From Crocinitomicaceae bacterium TMED114 (GTDB lineage Bacteria > Bacteroidota > Bacteroidia > Flavobacteriales_D > Sanyastnellaceae), in the NCBI GenBank assembly GCA_002172485.2, contig NHFP02000003.1, positions 127,204-191,203 of the forward strand: a stretch of DNA of 64,000 bases, read 5' to 3'. Shown here piece by piece: positions 63,101-64,000 of this stretch. A program made the translations under genes and the position numbers. Position 1 is the first letter of the stretch. Each line of letters starts with the position of its first letter. The notes under the pieces were generated by a model. That model did not search any database. It was not told the origin of the DNA and saw only the letters and a list, made by a program, of their open reading frames with translations.

Positions 63101-64000
63101 GAGCCACCCGCTCAGGTCGGAACTGTTCCCCGATCCGTCGCACTCCACCGTCAGGTTGGACGCCGCAGTGGTCACGCTCGGGTTGGTGGTGTCCTGAATG
63201 GTGAACGTGGCGCTCGTCGTGGCGGTGTTCCCGCTCGGGTCCGTGGCTGTGAAGGTCACCGTCGCGCTGCCCGTGTTACCGCAGTCGTCGGAAAGGGCGG
63301 TGTAGTCGTTGGACCACGTAATGCCACAGGCATCCGTTGCTGTGGCATTGCCGTTGGCCGTCAACCAACCGATGAGGTCGGTGGAATTGCCGCTGCCGTC
63401 GCACTCGACTGTCAAGTCGGATGCGGCGAGCGTGAGGACCGGGCTGATGGAGTCCACCACCGTCACCACGGATGTGGCCGTGCTGCTGTTGGTGCTGCCG
63501 TCGGCCACCGTCAAAACCACGTTGTTGGTGCCGGTCTCGGTGCAGCTGAAGCTCGTTACATCGATGGACAGGGCGTCCACGGCACAGTTGTCCGTCGAAC
63601 CGTTGTCGATGTCCTCTGCGGTGATGCTCGCTGCGCCGGACACATCGAGGTACACGGTGAGGTCTTGCGCCACAGCCGCTGGACTGATCGTGTCGAGTAC
63701 GGTCACCGTGGCCGTGGCCGTGGCGTTGTTCTCGCTGTTGTCCGTGGCTGTCAAGGTCACCGTGTTGACACCCGTGTCGTCACAGCCGAAGTCGCTGATA
63801 TCGAGGGTCAAGGTGTCGATGCCGCAGATGTCGGACGATCCATTGTCTGCGTCGGTCGCCGCGATGCTGGCCGCACCGGAGGCGTCCAAGTAAACCGTCA
63901 GGTCCTGGGCCACCGCCACAGGGCTGATCGTGTCGAGCACCGTCACCGTAGCGGTGGCCGTGCTGCTGTTGCTGTTCACGTCATTGACGGTCAAGGTCAC
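57194..64000 (-). CDS. giant repeat-rich T9SS surface protein, 5' end missing
   Basis: At least 2268 residues; the N-terminus and signal lie beyond the window. In reading order: about two and a half 80-residue HYR/Ig-like repeats (VTVLDTISP, AVAQDLTVYLD), then three 88-residue repeats (DLTVECDGSGN, ATDACGITW). A long non-repeat part follows, with three copies of a 115-residue module ending GGGFAYTR (near 61150-61475, 59540-59890 and 59125-59480). A nidogen-like stretch (FAFYGQTYSQVYISSNGLLQ) lies between the first and second copies. More Ig-like segments lead to a type A T9SS domain (from VTGLMPNPTNDVSQLG). It probably acts as a surface adhesin or filament; no catalytic site is seen. An N-terminal part of similar or greater size may be missing. 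Confidence 0.88.
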   Translation of the reverse strand: MTLTVNDVNSNSSTATATVTVLDTISPVAVAQDLTVYLDASGAASIAATDADNGSSDICGIDTLTLDISDFGCDDTGVNTVTLTATDNSENNATATATVTVLDTISPAAVAQDLTVYLDVSGAASITAEDIDNGSTDNCAVDALSIDVTSFSCTETGTNNVVLTVADGSTNSSTATSVVTVVDSISPVLTLAASDLTVECDGSGNSTDLIGWLTANGNATATDACGITWSNDYTALSDDCGNTGSATVTFTATDPSGNTATTSATFTIQDTTNPSVTTAASNLTVECDGSGNSSDLSGWLTANGNAVASDACAGVTWSHNHVALSDHCGATGATTVTFTATDACNNASTTTATFTIQDTTSPTFTTAASDQTYQRDGNEAAAFSSWLSTYAGAVATDACSNATLSHNSTGLSDGCGSTGSETVIFTATDDCNNTSTSEATFTVIDDFAPSCPTIDLVMGNDDGLDLTDNITNDNAPTIRVFFTGEGVESPEMGDVVELYINSALTESHDVTQADLDNGYVEFATGPFADGAVTFSARHIDDCGQASIFAFLNVIINTTDPSIVLQPVTVSLDENGLAAVPLEDFVVSSSDDFGIVDISAAGNPEVYVVEESNGSLWMVNLETSEAEMLDISHVEDELGDAAEIMMYDAAAGGFVFSTGEGFAVTNDEFEIIYSGDFEDSDLADGSLSLECVTAADQAGGWIYAIERNDCTISDSLQFFRFRFEGLGEIEAELLHVISDNVNGGHHDFDGMAVDLESGIAYLVGDADATGNGSSNEELWMLNIASGDLVWLGDLDEDTEALWFDDGQLWLGQDNGEIGLPEFEVLPDATSYDCADAACAVPDSVQFTKADDAELDDELLWDHITDNVALYRGEAGGLYNALGGGGIYFKWGPTAGGGGYTSDWQDATDGNASSLPGETMSLYIPEGNLFFDLEFSDWTCCQDGGGFAYERIHVEAPDVVFGKFVDDDEYLDLDDIVPAYGNWDIEAAYFGRIFTNSVMLDCGDTDAPVEVVLRAEDIAGNVAFDTTYANVIDDMAPTLELEPHTVYLNIGGEGYISPSDVLGDATTDNCGYSTDLSWGDQSCGAAPKYDLTSGTLDANTSNCDDCTSLVPLGFDFAFYGQTYSQVYISSNGLLQFESSSSECCDGEAIPDSDYEAAIAVIHTDLDPDERDDANIYYQTVGTAPNREFVVSWSQVSNYEDNDMRHDGQAILYEATGQVDIFSGYHGYLPDDCDDPMTTGISNQDGTLGMAPQQFVENCSERGNLYIEFTPDGDNYAMEYDVCSDLTCADAGVVDVTVTVTDPSGNATTGVVEVTVVDDVAPVVTSTPYIQPLDENGVATYDLSNATATDACGIQSFEAINSLDCDAEVSAMGTVDFTKEDDAIGAAATDYISWDVALTRGNNGGLYNAVLQSGYDESGPAGTRWKLGAADSDAEWTSLYNAVGGQLGNNLPGETLTMVTVQSQRFFEVTFTDWTSGSNGGGFAYTRTEVPMASGYFVDMEAGEGCEGFVSETVSFEKMDYDDPTLVYDSIAPGIWISRGDNQGLINAFTGEGFWDNEGPSGTLWRVAGSGVAWSSFYDAFGGGIGNQILTTDLEMLVPSVNEIWVMDFTSWTQGGNGGGFAYTRTSLAPCAGCMSPTAFDYNPDAIYPTPCDMPLYEEVQLVATDVNGNVTDYTAYMAVVDDMAPTINLYDLENYTLYAGETCVNDVDLFAAGHPWYEAYDNCDVDVEILYDEINATGIAGCREFDRRWILEATDPAGNVSRDTTLQHITVIDTTAPVVFLDGVPADLSIDLAADCTGDMPAAASVTTSATDNCTDAPTLGAVTFTDSAPAYLCGDAGSYTVVRTYMATAEDACGNHGMATATQTVTFLDVTAPQITDSEDIANGETVTEASANDIFGFIDVPAPINLEAVDACGSAVTIAETEAFSGFLPTDDIGNYCAPITPEAFLDGEACNGDDPAAIVLEGAYFGGESFTIVEGGFNIVESDYDETLHIEVEVTNADGTGGFLWNADYNEAFNWVEWSGLGRGYKKDCADVLPGSSPWTGWDFFVMQTGGMIGTGIYAGTELSLTHQPMNYYYGLQVGQGANNQNANYGASAWFYWSGELVVDGVPQGYRGSSGDIMLDLDCNLPWSVEYGYTVSDACGNETGFSYTVTGDAEQGNTPTATGETGHQPFDISLVSDIKEPIRVTGLMPNPTNDVSQLGFVVSNNMRLRVDLYTMSGQLVQELYDGNAMTDVEYLMTIDADGLDAGMYQIRIASNTYMAVKKLLVTQ
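62665..64000 (-). repeat. tandem 264-bp and 240-bp coding repeats
   Basis: Inside the giant gene, equivalent bases recur at 62929 and 63193 (264 bp; a third, more diverged unit begins near 62665). Further right they recur at 63441, 63681 and 63921 (exactly 240 bp). The units encode the 88- and 80-residue Ig/HYR-like repeats and the 240-bp array continues past the window edge. Confidence 0.85.

Noticed and set aside
62665..64000. Regular repeats considered as a CRISPR array
   Set aside because: Units are 240-264 bp, lie wholly inside an open reading frame and encode Ig-like repeats; no short repeat-spacer pattern and no cas genes.

Overview
The window reads as a chromosomal segment of a GC-rich member of the Bacteroidota, probably Flavobacteriia-like. 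The evidence is six proteins with Por-secretion (type IX, T9SS) C-terminal sorting domains, a PorE-like TPR/propeller/OmpA protein, Bacteroidota-type PurM and type III glutamine synthetase, TAnnTTTG-like -7 promoter elements, and the gene order tRNAs-tuf-tRNA-Trp-secE-nusG-rplKAJL-rpoBC. Both edges cut genes: purB on the left and a giant repeat-rich surface protein on the right. I saw no rRNA, insertion sequence, prophage, CRISPR array or plasmid origin, and no gene-free stretch longer than 300 bases. The high GC content creates many long antisense reading frames, which I treat as shadows.

Layout. 1-4.4 kb: purB (partial), an MBL-fold hydrolase, pyrD, a conserved unknown and smpB. 4.4-8.1 kb: two tandem paralogous T9SS-exported proteins of the arylsulfotransferase-like propeller type. 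8.1-16.4 kb: a PaaG-like enoyl-CoA hydratase/isomerase, a DUF551-like protein, rsmE, pckA, a DUF423 membrane protein, a fasciclin lipoprotein, an FG-GAP T9SS protein and mdh. 16.5-20.6 kb: a YwqK/MORN-like repeat protein coupled to a T9SS subtilase, a small basic exported protein, and a lipoprotein whose frame runs through a terminator and antisense tRNA-Thr. 20.6-25.2 kb: rarA, an LpxL-type acyltransferase and a PhnP-like MBL protein as an overlapping minus-strand set, then a divergent conserved unknown.

25.3-38.4 kb is one minus-strand information-processing block: tRNA-Thr(TGT), tRNA-Tyr, tRNA-Gly, tRNA-Thr(GGT), tuf, tRNA-Trp, secE, nusG, rplK, rplA, rplJ, rplL, rpoB, rpoC. 38.5-52.2 kb (all minus) holds hpf, a XerC-like recombinase, rpsU, an acyl-CoA dehydrogenase, an HhH protein, an AGCS symporter, a two-TM K+-channel/RCK protein, pyrF, prfA, purM, the PorE-like protein and glnA type III. 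52.3-64 kb holds a PNGase F-like T9SS protein with a LamG insertion, an aminotransferase and the giant T9SS protein.

The genes fit a free-living heterotroph that couples central metabolism (PEPCK, malate dehydrogenase, amino-acid uptake, ammonium assimilation, purine and pyrimidine synthesis) to heavy investment in exported surface proteins. No clearly new multi-gene system is evident. The best leads are the repeated FAYTR module and tandem repeats of the giant protein, the stop-loss-like lipoprotein, regulatory hairpins in the tuf-rpoC block, a recurrent TATCTTCG promoter element, and a channel with an altered selectivity filter.
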